From the NCBI GenBank assembly GCA_903910555.1, contig CAIVZZ010000013.1, forward strand, positions 124,001-188,000: 64,000 bases of DNA. Direction: 5' to 3'. The stretch's first letter is position 1. Each line of letters starts with the position of its first letter. The DNA is from an uncultured Gemmatimonadota bacterium (lineage in GTDB: Bacteria > Gemmatimonadota > Gemmatimonadetes > Gemmatimonadales > Gemmatimonadaceae). This document shows, piece by piece, positions 1-7,709 of the stretch. The notes beneath the pieces are model-generated. The model worked only from the letters and a program-made list of their open reading frames with translations, searched no databases and was not told the DNA's origin. The translations under genes and the position numbers were made by a program.

Positions 1-349
1 GCATCACCCACACGGGGCGAATGCTGCACTCATGTGACGCCGAGCAGCGCTCGTCGTTCACCGGATGCGTTTCGCAGTGCAGATCGAACGTTTGCAGCTC
101 GGCCGCAGAGAGAATCTCACGGACGGTGATTTCATCGGCCGGGCGTGCGAGTGCATAACCACCCTTGGCGCCGCGTGTGCTCGCCACGATTCCGGCGCGG
201 CGCAGTCTCAGCAAAATCTGCTCGACATAGTCCGCGGGAAGTTGCTCGCGCGCCGACAGATCGCGGCCGGTGACCGGCCCCTCCTCAGCACGCTTCGCGA
301 GATGAAGGGCGCAGATGACACCGTACTCGGCCCAGGTGGTAATGCGCAT
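1..349 (-). CDS. Rrf2 family transcriptional regulator, 3' end cut by window edge
   Basis: The protein starts MRITTWAEYGV at 349 and stays open to the window edge, giving about 116 residues without a stop. The N-terminal winged helix is typical of Rrf2 proteins: a leucine-rich recognition helix (LPADYVEQILLRLRRAG) followed by the wing STRGAKGGYALARP. Three cysteines follow (Cys-x9-Cys-x5-Cys, near residues 92-108), as in members that sense redox or NO through an Fe-S cluster such as IscR or NsrR; the spacing differs slightly from IscR. The start lies 8 bases after the aspartase stop, so it is the last visible gene of that minus-strand run. The regulated genes are not visible. The family is clear; the cluster and signal are inferred from the cysteines. 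Confidence 0.85.
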   Translation of the reverse strand, partial: MRITTWAEYGVICALHLAKRAEEGPVTGRDLSAREQLPADYVEQILLRLRRAGIVASTRGAKGGYALARPADEITVREILSAAELQTFDLHCETHPVNDERCSASHECSIRPVWVM

Positions 350-357
350 GCTTCAGT

Positions 358-1767
358 CTAGCCCGTCTCGCCGGGAATGCCAATCTCCGTCATCCGTCGG
401 AGGTCGAGCACCTTCGCCAACTCGTCCGGCGGCAGAATCTTCTCACGCTCCGCGAGATGCCGGATCAGCTCCCCGCTCTTCACCGATTCCTTGGCCAGCG
501 CCGCCGCCTTGGTGTATCCGATCTGAGGCGCAAGCGCCGTGGCCAGCGCGGCCGATCGCTCAACCCAATACGCGCACTGCTCTGCGTTCGCCTCGATCCC
601 GCGCACACAGAGTTCGTCCAGAGTGCGCGCCGCATTCGTGAGGATCTGCATCGAGAAGAGCACGTTGTGCGCGATCACCGGCATCATGACGTTCAGTTCG
701 AGCTGGCCGTGCTCCGTTGCCATCGCGACGGTCGCATCATTTCCAACCACCTGAAAGCAGACCTGATTCACCATCTCTGCGATCGACGGGTTGACCTTCC
801 CCGGCATGATCGACGAGCCGGGCTGCACCGCGGGGAGAATGATTTCATCGAGCCCGGTCCGTGGTCCGCTCGCAAGCAGCCGCAAATCGCTTGAAATCTT
901 CGAGAGATCCAGCGCCAGCGACCGCAGCGCGGCGCTGAACCATGAAACGTCGGTCATCGATTGCATCAGCTGAACGCGATCGCCGGCGCGCAGCTTGGGC
1001 CCAACCATCTCGCGCAGGTGCGCGATCATGCGTGCGGGATATTCCGCCTCGACGTTCACTCCGGTCCCGACCGCACTTCCACCGATGCCGAGGTCGCCAA
1101 GGAACTCCGCTGCATCGTTCAACCGGCGCGTCGCGCGTTCGATCGTGACCGACCACGCCGCGAATTCCTGTCCGAGGCGAATCGGCATCGCGTCCTGCAA
1201 ATGCGTGCGCCCGGCTTTCACGATCCCGTCGAACTCCCGTCCTTTCGCGGCGAGCGCCCCGCGCAGCGCCGCGAGCGCCGCACCGAGCGGGGCGATTTCC
1301 GAAATAATCGCGAGACGAATTGCAGTCGGGATCACGTCGTTGGTCGACTGCGCCATGTTGACGTGATCGTTCGGATGTACGGGCGAGTACGTCCCTCGCG
1401 CGGCGCCAAGGATTTCGTTTGCGCGGTTCGCGATCACCTCGTTCGCATTCATGTTGTGCGACGTGCCCGCGCCCGCCTGATAGACATCGACGACGAACTG
1501 ATCGCGATGCGCGCCGCCGAGTATCTCATCGCATGCTTCGACAATCGCGCGGGCGAGGCGCGGTTCGAGACGCCCGGTGTCCAGATGCGTCAGCGCCGCC
1601 GCGCGCTTGATGCGCACGACGGCGTCGACGAAAGCCGGAAGCGGTTTGAGGCCGCTGATCTGAAAATTCTTCACGGCGCGCATTGTTTGCACACCGTACA
1701 ACGCGTCCGCGGGGACTTCGAGCGCGCCGAGTGGATCGCGCTCTGTGCGGGTCGCCGGCCCGGTCAT
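358..1767 (-). CDS. aspA: Aspartate ammonia-lyase (aspartase/fumarase superfamily)
   Basis: This 469-residue protein should catalyse L-aspartate to fumarate plus ammonia in the cytoplasm. It has the superfamily signature GSSIMPGKVNP and the TSHNMNANEVIANRA and HPNDHVNMAQSTND blocks. The stretch after the signature (MVNQVCFQVVGND, then GQLELNVMMPVIAHN) follows aspartase rather than class II fumarase, which usually has TQCEA there. Its ATG overlaps the TAA stop of the upstream lipoprotein gene (TAATG), fixing the start at 1767; a much longer open frame upstream of that ATG is an out-of-frame shadow of the lipoprotein gene. A fumarase function cannot be fully excluded by sequence reading alone. 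Confidence 0.88.
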   Translation of the reverse strand: MTGPATRTERDPLGALEVPADALYGVQTMRAVKNFQISGLKPLPAFVDAVVRIKRAAALTHLDTGRLEPRLARAIVEACDEILGGAHRDQFVVDVYQAGAGTSHNMNANEVIANRANEILGAARGTYSPVHPNDHVNMAQSTNDVIPTAIRLAIISEIAPLGAALAALRGALAAKGREFDGIVKAGRTHLQDAMPIRLGQEFAAWSVTIERATRRLNDAAEFLGDLGIGGSAVGTGVNVEAEYPARMIAHLREMVGPKLRAGDRVQLMQSMTDVSWFSAALRSLALDLSKISSDLRLLASGPRTGLDEIILPAVQPGSSIMPGKVNPSIAEMVNQVCFQVVGNDATVAMATEHGQLELNVMMPVIAHNVLFSMQILTNAARTLDELCVRGIEANAEQCAYWVERSAALATALAPQIGYTKAAALAKESVKSGELIRHLAEREKILPPDELAKVLDLRRMTEIGIPGETG

Positions 1768-2573
1768 TACGGCGAGACTGGCGTCGGAAAGTCGAAAGTC
1801 GAGATGATGTTCAGATATCCCGTGGGCGATCCTGACGAAACGAGCAGGTTCGTGCGCACCCGCTGAGCCTGCATCACAAACGGGATTGACGACGCCGACA
1901 GCGCCGGAAGCAGGTACGCCTGCACCGTGCCCTGTCCATCGTCGTGGAAGTCGCAGAATATTTGCGCGTTCAGCGTGCTGCTGCCGTTCGCCGCGTAGAT
2001 CAGCGAGATGTACATCGCGGCGTTGTTGTCGGTTGCCGGCGTCCACTGCACGACCATCGGCTGACCGATCGGCGGGATGGTCGGGCGGATGATGGTGTAC
2101 GGCTCGGCCGTGCGACCGATCGCCTGAAGCGCCGGGAAGCCGGCTTTGTCGCCGGCGATGTCGAACCAGACCGAATCGCCCGGATTGAACGACATCCCGA
2201 CGGTGCTGGTCGGGTGATAGGTCAGATCGCTCGTTGTGGCCTTGTAGAGCGAGTCGGTATCGCCGGAGACGGCGGCAAGCATAAATGCGCCGGCGCCAAT
2301 CGGTGTCGCGTTGTTCGTCGCGACCGAAGTCGCACTGTACGCGCCGACCACGCACGTGTCCGAGACGACGGTTGAGAACGCGAACTGCGCGTTCGATACC
2401 GTATAAAAATTCACTTTCGGATATGTCGTGTAGCCAGTACCCCTCGTGCGGGCGTTCATCAGCACGATTGACACCGGCGTGCCATTTGCGCCCGAAAGCC
2501 CGGCGAGATTATCGCACGACGCGACCACTGCGATCATGCCGAGGACGAGAAGCGGAGACGAGCGACGGAGCAT
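1767..2573 (-). CDS. Hypothetical lipoprotein
   Basis: The 268-residue protein has a lipoprotein signal peptide: MLRRSS, a hydrophobic stretch, then a lipobox ending VVASC with the cysteine near residue 20. The mature part is rich in Thr, Ser, Asn and Ala and looks beta-rich, with no motif I recognise. It is translationally coupled to aspA through a TAATG junction. A role in the cell envelope is inferred only from the signal; no enzyme activity is evident. Confidence 0.7.
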   Translation of the reverse strand: MLRRSSPLLVLGMIAVVASCDNLAGLSGANGTPVSIVLMNARTRGTGYTTYPKVNFYTVSNAQFAFSTVVSDTCVVGAYSATSVATNNATPIGAGAFMLAAVSGDTDSLYKATTSDLTYHPTSTVGMSFNPGDSVWFDIAGDKAGFPALQAIGRTAEPYTIIRPTIPPIGQPMVVQWTPATDNNAAMYISLIYAANGSSTLNAQIFCDFHDDGQGTVQAYLLPALSASSIPFVMQAQRVRTNLLVSSGSPTGYLNIISTFDFPTPVSP

Positions 2574-2609
2574 ATGAGATTCCGGTCGAGTGGGGAAAAG
2601 CGAAAGACG

Positions 2610-3068
2610 TCAGTTGCGCGGGCGCAATGCGACCAGCAAAAACCAGAGACAGACGGCCGCAGCAATCATCGCGGTGCCCAGCCCTGCCACGTTATACCCA
2701 TGAAGCACACCAAATGCCACGCGGCGGGCGTCGCCGGGGGGCAGGACGTCCACCGGACCGGCGATTTCTGCTCTCAAACGGTCCAATTTGGGGGTAATCA
2801 CGAATTGGGATACGCCGCACGATACGGCGGCGACGAGGGCGGCTACGGAGGCCCGGCGCGGCGCGCCGGCAACGGCAACTGCGAGGCCGATCACGATCCC
2901 CGCAACGAAGAGCGACGGGAGCACGCGGCCAACCATCGCCCCCGCAATCGTCCTCGACGGCAGCACATCGAACGCGCCCGGCGCGACCACCGCGACCGTA
3001 ATCAGTGCCGCACCGAGCCACGCCGCCAGCAGCAGCGCGGCCGCCTGCAGACGCGCGGGCCGGCTCAT
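2610..3068 (-). CDS. DUF4149-like integral membrane protein
   Basis: The 152-residue protein has four predicted membrane segments: near residues 8-28, 42-66, 72-90 and 125-147. The pattern of a first helix followed by a VVAPGAFDVLPSR loop and a helix with PSLFVAG resembles DUF4149/TMEM205-like proteins (usually 140-170 residues). Function is unknown. Its ATG overlaps the stop of the MBL hydrolase gene by 4 bases (ATGA), so it belongs to the trxB run. Confidence 0.65.
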   Translation of the reverse strand: MSRPARLQAAALLLAAWLGAALITVAVVAPGAFDVLPSRTIAGAMVGRVLPSLFVAGIVIGLAVAVAGAPRRASVAALVAAVSCGVSQFVITPKLDRLRAEIAGPVDVLPPGDARRVAFGVLHGYNVAGLGTAMIAAAVCLWFLLVALRPRN

Positions 3069-3706
3069 CGACGCACCACTCGGGCAACGCCGTTGAGGAA
3101 CGGATTCGTCCTGAGTTCGGCGCCGATGGTCGTTTCGCCGCCGTGCCCGGAATAGACCTGCGTTTCCGGTGGCAGCGCGGCAAATCGCTCGAGCGACTGT
3201 TCGAAATGCGCGGGGTTCGAATGGTCAAAATCCGTGCGGCCAACGGAGCCGGCGAAGAGCACATCTCCGCCGAAGATCACACCTTCCCCATAAAAGGCGA
3301 CGTGACCCGGCGCATGGCCCGGCACGTGCATCACGGAAAAACGGTGCGAGCCCAGCGTGAGTTCATCGCCTTCGGCGAGTTCGCGATCGGGAGCGGGCGG
3401 CATTTCAAACGGGACACCGTACGCCGCGGCGTGCTTCGGTCCGTCGTTGTACAGCGCCTGGTCGAGCGGATGCAGATACACCGGCACCTTCCACGCGCGC
3501 AACACGGCGGCGATTCCGCCAATGTGATCGAGATGCCCGTGCGTGAGCCAGATGGCGCGCAGCGTGGCACCCGATGCTTTGACTTCGCTCACGATCAGGT
3601 CGCCTTCGTCGCCGGGATCCACGAGCACGGCGTCGCGCGTGTCTTCGTCGACGAGGAGATAACAATTCTCCTCGAACGGCCCGACCGTGAACGACGAAAC
3701 GATCAT
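3065..3706 (-). CDS. MBL-fold metallo-hydrolase, glyoxalase II-like
   Basis: The 213-residue protein has all metal motifs of the glyoxalase II/persulfide dioxygenase-type beta-lactamase fold. These are THGHLDHIGG (HxHxDH, near residue 55), a His in HVPGHAPGHV, the bridging Asp in FGGDVLFAGSVGR and a terminal His in YSGHGGETTIG. Such short forms (about 210 residues) hydrolyse thioesters or act on related small substrates in the cytoplasm; the substrate cannot be read here. It overlaps trxB upstream and the DUF4149 gene downstream by 4 bases each, suggesting coupling with thiol-redox metabolism. Confidence 0.85.
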   Translation of the reverse strand: MIVSSFTVGPFEENCYLLVDEDTRDAVLVDPGDEGDLIVSEVKASGATLRAIWLTHGHLDHIGGIAAVLRAWKVPVYLHPLDQALYNDGPKHAAAYGVPFEMPPAPDRELAEGDELTLGSHRFSVMHVPGHAPGHVAFYGEGVIFGGDVLFAGSVGRTDFDHSNPAHFEQSLERFAALPPETQVYSGHGGETTIGAELRTNPFLNGVARVVRR

Positions 3707-4689
3707 CCGGCCTTCCGCATGAGCATCGGCATTGGCGCCGGCGCCGCATGGCCGTTCTTCCGCGCGGTCAAATATTTCTCGACCGCGATTGCCGCCGTGG
3801 TCGCATCACCGACTGCGGTCGTGACCTGGCGGGTGAGCTGCACCCGCACATCGCCGGCGGAAAAGAGGCCGGGGATCGAGGTCTGCATGTTCGCGTCGGT
3901 CAGGAGATAGCCGGCGGCGTCGTGCTCGACGTGTCCTTCAATCACGCCGGTGTTCGGCGTGAATCCAACGAAAATAAAGATTCCCGTCGAAGGCAGATCG
4001 CGGCGCTCACCGGTTTTCGTGTGGTGCAATGATGCGTGCGTCATCAAGCCATCCGCGCCGATGATCTTCTCGACGACGGTATCCCAAATGACTTCGATTT
4101 TCGGATTCGCAAAGAGGCGCTGCTGCACGATTTTCGACGCGCGGAATTCGTTGCGGCGGTGGATCAGCCACACCTTGTCCGCGTAGCGCGTGAGGAAATC
4201 CGCTTCCTCGCACGCCGCATCACCACCGCCAACCACGGCAATCGTGTGACCCTTGAAAAACGCACCGTCGCAGATCGCGCAATACGAAACGCCCTTTCCG
4301 GCGTATTCGATCTCACCGGGAACTTCGAGCTTTACCGGCGTGCCGCCCGCGGTGACGATCACGGCGGGCGAACGATAGACATCACCGTTCTCGACCGTCG
4401 TCTCGAATGTACCGTCGGCAATTTTCCGGACTTTTTCGACGCGCACGGATGTCAGAATCTCGGCGCCGAATTTCACCGCATGCGCGTTGAACTTCTCGGC
4501 GAGTTCCCAGCCGAGGATGTGTTCGAACCCGATGTAATCTTCGATGACTTCGGTGTTGAGCAGTTCGCCACCCGGGAGCCCCTGCTCGAGCACGACCGTC
4601 TTGAGCATCGAACGGCCTGCGTACATTCCCGCGCACATTCCGGCGGGACCGGCGCCGATGATCACGACGTCGTAGTCAAAACTCGCCAC
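3703..4689 (-). CDS. trxB: Thioredoxin-disulfide reductase
   Basis: The 328-residue flavoprotein transfers electrons from NADPH through FAD to thioredoxin. It shows the FAD motif GAGPAG (residues 12-17), the redox-active CAIC (Cys137/Cys140), the NADPH motif GGGDAACEEADFL and the C-terminal GLFSAGDVR. Length fits bacterial TrxB. The start is GTG (VASFDYDVVIIG) with AAAGGAC about 6 bases upstream. A partial inverted repeat at 4753-4772 lies near the stop of the upstream gene. It leads a coupled set with an MBL hydrolase and a DUF4149-like protein. Confidence 0.95.
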   Translation of the reverse strand: MASFDYDVVIIGAGPAGMCAGMYAGRSMLKTVVLEQGLPGGELLNTEVIEDYIGFEHILGWELAEKFNAHAVKFGAEILTSVRVEKVRKIADGTFETTVENGDVYRSPAVIVTAGGTPVKLEVPGEIEYAGKGVSYCAICDGAFFKGHTIAVVGGGDAACEEADFLTRYADKVWLIHRRNEFRASKIVQQRLFANPKIEVIWDTVVEKIIGADGLMTHASLHHTKTGERRDLPSTGIFIFVGFTPNTGVIEGHVEHDAAGYLLTDANMQTSIPGLFSAGDVRVQLTRQVTTAVGDATTAAIAVEKYLTARKNGHAAPAPMPMLMRKAG

Positions 4690-4758
4690 GTTTTTGTCCT
4701 TTATCTAGTTAGCGGCAATTTCGCCTAGTTGTGAGCTTGAAGCAATGAACAACCGACG

Positions 4759-5535
4759 TCATCTGATGTCGGGCGATTTCTCAACGCGCAGCACTCCAAG
4801 CGCTCCGTGGCAATGCGAAACCGTGCCGACCAATAGTCTCCCCGATCCAGCCTGAACGCACTGTCCTAACAAGCGCTCGGACGCCATCACATCCCGCACG
4901 TCAATCATCCCCACCCCGTACGCCCGATGCGTACAGTGGAATATCGCCGGGCCGTCAAGCTGCTCGCCGGTGGCTCGCACTGCTTCGACATGCGCCGCGA
5001 TCGACGGCGGCAGACTCCAATTTCGAATCTCGCGAGTATGCGGACAGATCCGCGGCTCGATGCAGTTCACCGGACACATCCACTCGGCGAAACTCACATA
5101 TCGAGTCGACTCCCCGCCCTCTTTCTGCCAGGGGACTCCGCCGACCGCAGACGGCATCTCGATCGTTACCCGCCGCTCGGGCCAGCGCTCGCGCGCACGC
5201 TGCTCAAGCCACTGGAATAACAGGTGCGGCATCAGCGGCGATGGCACGACTGCGTCCGAATCGCGCGGCCGGCCGGCGAGATATGCAGCGAAGTACTCCG
5301 ACCAATCGGAGATTACGACTTCGATGTCCGATGCATTCTCGCGCGCGACTGCACAGTTCTCATCGTGATCGACGATGACGAGCCGCTCGAACGTGATCGC
5401 GTTCTTGTCCCGCGCGCGCCGCAGCTGCCGCACGTAGTAGCCACCATAACAGCCGCCGCCGACAACGATGATCGTGCCGTAGTGCTGCGATCCCGCGCTC
5501 TGTTCGTCCGGTTCTGCCGCGCTAGCGAGCGTCAT
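4759..5535 (-). CDS. Unknown protein with Rossmann-like N-terminus and Cys-rich centre
   Basis: I do not recognise this roughly 258-residue protein. The N-terminus holds IIVVGGGCYGGYYVRQL followed by a strand ending LVIVDHD, which looks like a dinucleotide-binding Rossmann turn. The centre has WMCPVNCIEPRICPHT (CPxxC-x5-CPH), a possible metal or Fe-S site, and further Cys/His residues (HCTHRAYG, SHCHG). The start is uncertain: ATG at 5547 or 5535, both inside the 3' end of the SDR gene, so the two genes overlap by 14 to 26 bases and are probably translated together. An NAD(P)- or metal-dependent role is inference. Confidence 0.6.
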   Translation of the reverse strand: MTLASAAEPDEQSAGSQHYGTIIVVGGGCYGGYYVRQLRRARDKNAITFERLVIVDHDENCAVARENASDIEVVISDWSEYFAAYLAGRPRDSDAVVPSPLMPHLLFQWLEQRARERWPERRVTIEMPSAVGGVPWQKEGGESTRYVSFAEWMCPVNCIEPRICPHTREIRNWSLPPSIAAHVEAVRATGEQLDGPAIFHCTHRAYGVGMIDVRDVMASERLLGQCVQAGSGRLLVGTVSHCHGALGVLRVEKSPDIR

Positions 5536-6256
5536 GGCGACCGCCATCGACGAACAGTGTTTCGCCGGTCACATATTCCGCGCCGATCAAATAATGAATC
5601 GCGCCGACGACATCCGCAGGTGAGCCGACGCGCGCGAGCGGAGTCGCCTTCGTGTACCGCTCCTGTTCCGCGGCCGGCCACGTTGCCGGTGCAAGCACTG
5701 CGCCCGGTGCGATCGCATTCACCCGCACTCTCGGAGCGAGTGCTCCAGCGAGCAGGTGCGTCATCGCCGATACGCCGGCTTTGCTCACCCCGTGCGGAAC
5801 AAAGCCCACCCACGACTCAAAACCCATGTGATCGGAAATATTCACGATCACCCCGCCTTTCTCTCCCATCACACGCGCCGCAGCAATCGAAAGAAAAAAT
5901 GGCGCGCGCAAATTCAGCGCGAACACTTCATCCCACTGCGCGGGCGTCACGGTCTCGATCGGCGTTCGCATCATCGACGCTGCGGAGTTCACGAGCACGT
6001 CGAGGCGACCGCAAGACGCACAAACATCGTCTGCGAGTTTCGCCGCTGCCGACGCATCCCGCAGATCGGCCTTGAACAACGACGCGGCGCCGCCAGCTGC
6101 TTCAATTGTCTGGATTGTCTCGCGCGCAGCCGCTTCAGATCCGTTGTAGTGAACGGCGACATGTGCGCCATCTTCGCCAAGGGCGACCGCGATCGCACGA
6201 CCGACCCGGTGTCCCGCGCCCGTCACGAGCGCGACGCGACCAGTAAGCACGCTCAT
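5522..6256 (-). CDS. SDR family oxidoreductase, pteridine-reductase-like, catalytic Tyr replaced by His
   Basis: The 244-residue protein has the SDR cofactor motif TGAGHRVG, NSAA in place of NNAG, LNLRAPFF, the catalytic Ser in VNISD (Ser141) and the Lys of the YxxxK motif (Lys159). The tyrosine position is His155 (HGVSK), with the usual 14-residue spacing from Ser141. GRVALVTGAGHRVGRAIA and the FVDGG end resemble FolM/PTR1-like pteridine reductases. The loss of Tyr suggests altered or absent oxidoreductase activity. The ATG is the last of four 11-bp tandem repeats (6247-6290). Confidence 0.85.
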   Translation of the reverse strand: MSVLTGRVALVTGAGHRVGRAIAVALGEDGAHVAVHYNGSEAAARETIQTIEAAGGAASLFKADLRDASAAAKLADDVCASCGRLDVLVNSAASMMRTPIETVTPAQWDEVFALNLRAPFFLSIAAARVMGEKGGVIVNISDHMGFESWVGFVPHGVSKAGVSAMTHLLAGALAPRVRVNAIAPGAVLAPATWPAAEQERYTKATPLARVGSPADVVGAIHYLIGAEYVTGETLFVDGGRHDAR

Positions 6257-6290
6257 CGCACGCTCATCGCACGCTCATCGCAAACTCATC
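6247..6290 (-). repeat. Four 11-bp tandem repeats forming a ladder of four-codon ORFs before the SDR gene
   Basis: On the minus strand GATGAGCGTGC occurs three times in tandem, preceded by a variant GATGAGTTTGC. Because the unit is 11 bases, each ATG is followed after four codons by TGA, and that TGA overlaps the ATG of the next unit. The result is MSLR-stop, MSVR-stop, MSVR-stop and then the SDR start MSVLTG. The ladder fills the 40-base gap after the PHP gene stop (6297). Confidence 0.85.
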
Positions 6291-6296
6291 TCGAGC

Positions 6297-7181
6297 TCAC
6301 GCGATGGCGGCGGCGCGGCGCTGCTCCAGTCGCGCGTCCTGAAGATCGAGCCACGCCTCGGGAACCTGCATTCCGCCGAGTACGCGCGGTCCGCTCGATG
6401 CGCCATGCCAGTCGGATCCGCCGCTCTTCACCAGACCGAAATGATCGGCGAGCGCGCCGATGCGCAGCGTATCCTCGCCCGAGTGACCGGGATGCTTGAC
6501 CTCGAGTCCGTCGAGTCCGAGCGCGACCAACGGTTCGACGCGCTCGCGTCGGCCGTCGCCGCCGGGATGTGCGATCACCGCGATGCCGCCGCATTCGTGA
6601 ATCAGACGGATCCCATCGCCAATGGTGATGCGGTGCTTCTCGACATTCGCAGGACGCCCCGCGCCAAGGTAGCGGTCGAACGCCTCGCGCTGGTCGCGCA
6701 CCCAGCCACCGGCAATCAGCGCGCGTGCGATATGCGGCCGGCCGACTGCGCCGCCTGCGGCCTCGGCGAACACCGCGTCGATCGTCACGGGCACGCCAAG
6801 CGTGTTCAACTTTGCAACGATCTGCTCGGCGCGCGACTTTCGCGAATCACGCACCGCCTCGAGCTCGGCCTGCAGCGCGTCGACGCGTGCGATGTGAAGC
6901 CCGAGCATGTGCACTTCTTTCTCGCCATCCATCAAGCTCAGCTCGACGCCGGCCACGATGCGAACCCCGAGCCGTTCGCCCGCATCTTTCGCCGCTGCGA
7001 CGCCGGCGAGCGTGTCGTGATCGGTGAGCGCGAGCGCGGCGAGTCCTGCGCGCGCTGCGGTCTCGACGACTTCGGCTGGCGCGAGTGCGCCGTCCGAGGC
7101 CGTGGAATGCGAGTGGAGATCTACGAAGCCCTGCGCAGACGGGTTAGCGCCGCCCGCTTCGGCTCCTGCCGGCGCGGTCAC
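6297..7181 (-). CDS. PHP domain phosphoesterase (RNase AM/YciV-like)
   Basis: The 294-residue protein carries the polymerase-and-histidinol-phosphatase metal motifs: DLHSHSTASDG near residue 22, TDHDTLAG near 52, GVELS near 80, VIAHPGG near 207 and SGGSDWHG near 263. The order and length match the YciV/TrpH family, where characterised members are 5'-3' exoribonucleases or 3',5'-nucleotide phosphatases. It is cytoplasmic, with no signal peptide. It overlaps the 88-residue gene upstream by 4 bases. The precise substrate is not readable. Confidence 0.87.
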   Translation of the reverse strand: MTAPAGAEAGGANPSAQGFVDLHSHSTASDGALAPAEVVETAARAGLAALALTDHDTLAGVAAAKDAGERLGVRIVAGVELSLMDGEKEVHMLGLHIARVDALQAELEAVRDSRKSRAEQIVAKLNTLGVPVTIDAVFAEAAGGAVGRPHIARALIAGGWVRDQREAFDRYLGAGRPANVEKHRITIGDGIRLIHECGGIAVIAHPGGDGRRERVEPLVALGLDGLEVKHPGHSGEDTLRIGALADHFGLVKSGGSDWHGASSGPRVLGGMQVPEAWLDLQDARLEQRRAAAIA

Positions 7182-7444
7182 GGTGCGTAACCGGCCTCTG
7201 GCGAGGTGAAGCTGGGCTGCGACTGCGCGAACAACGTCCGCACTTCGACGTCGCTGAGTGCGGCGAGCGACTGCTCGCGCGAGTGCGCGCCCTGGGGCGA
7301 GTAGCGCGTGATGCGCACCACGCGACGGTCTCCACTGCCCTGCACGAAGAGCACGCCGAACTCGTCGGCGTCATACTGCGTCGTGTAGCCGGACGGAAAG
7401 ACGTTCCAGCGTGCGCCGTCGATATCTATGCTGCGCGTTGGCAT
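7178..7444 (-). CDS. Small conserved-type hypothetical protein (88 aa)
   Basis: The protein begins MPTRSIDIDGARWNVFPSG and contains the short stranded segments FGVLFVQGSGDRRVVRITRYSPQG, with no signal peptide or membrane segment. It looks like a small single-domain beta-rich protein. It lies 1 base after the 86-residue gene and overlaps the PHP gene by 4 bases (ATGA), which supports it being real. Function unknown. Confidence 0.65.
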   Translation of the reverse strand: MPTRSIDIDGARWNVFPSGYTTQYDADEFGVLFVQGSGDRRVVRITRYSPQGAHSREQSLAALSDVEVRTLFAQSQPSFTSPEAGYAP

Positions 7445-7445
7445 G

Positions 7446-7706
7446 TCAGCTCAACTCCACTTCAGTGTAGATGCGGGCCGGATCGAGCACCGGCTCCGGA
7501 GCGGCAGAGTGCGCGGCTTCGAGCGTGTCGGCGTCAGCCGCCTCGACGAACTCGATGAATGCGCCGGTCAGTGCCGCTTCTTCGAAAACCCAAAACTCAC
7601 AGGTCGCGCGCTTGTAATACTCCTTTCGCGCCTTCAAACGTTCCAAATACTTTGTGCGCTCGTTGAGCGGCACGATCGAACGCTTGATGGAGAGCGCGCG
7701 CGGCAT
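7446..7706 (-). CDS. Small hypothetical protein (86 aa)
   Basis: The protein has a basic N-terminal half (KRSIVPLNERTKYLERLKARKEYY) and then CEFWVFEEAALTGAFIEFVEAADADTLEAAH, which reads like a ferredoxin-fold ABM-type or EthD-like small domain. No signal peptide is present. It sits 3 bases after the E2 gene start region and 1 base before the next small gene, in the same operon. Function unknown; the fold comment is a guess from strand pattern. Confidence 0.6.
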   Translation of the reverse strand: MPRALSIKRSIVPLNERTKYLERLKARKEYYKRATCEFWVFEEAALTGAFIEFVEAADADTLEAAHSAAPEPVLDPARIYTEVELS

Positions 7707-7709
7707 CGG

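Noticed and set aside
358-1767. Class II fumarase (FumC)
   Set aside because: The region after the signature follows aspartase (MVNQVCFQVVGND) and not the TQCEA pattern of fumarases.
6247-6290. The 11-bp tandem repeats as a CRISPR array or iteron origin
   Set aside because: Units are 11 bp without spacers, only four copies, and no cas or replication initiator gene is near.
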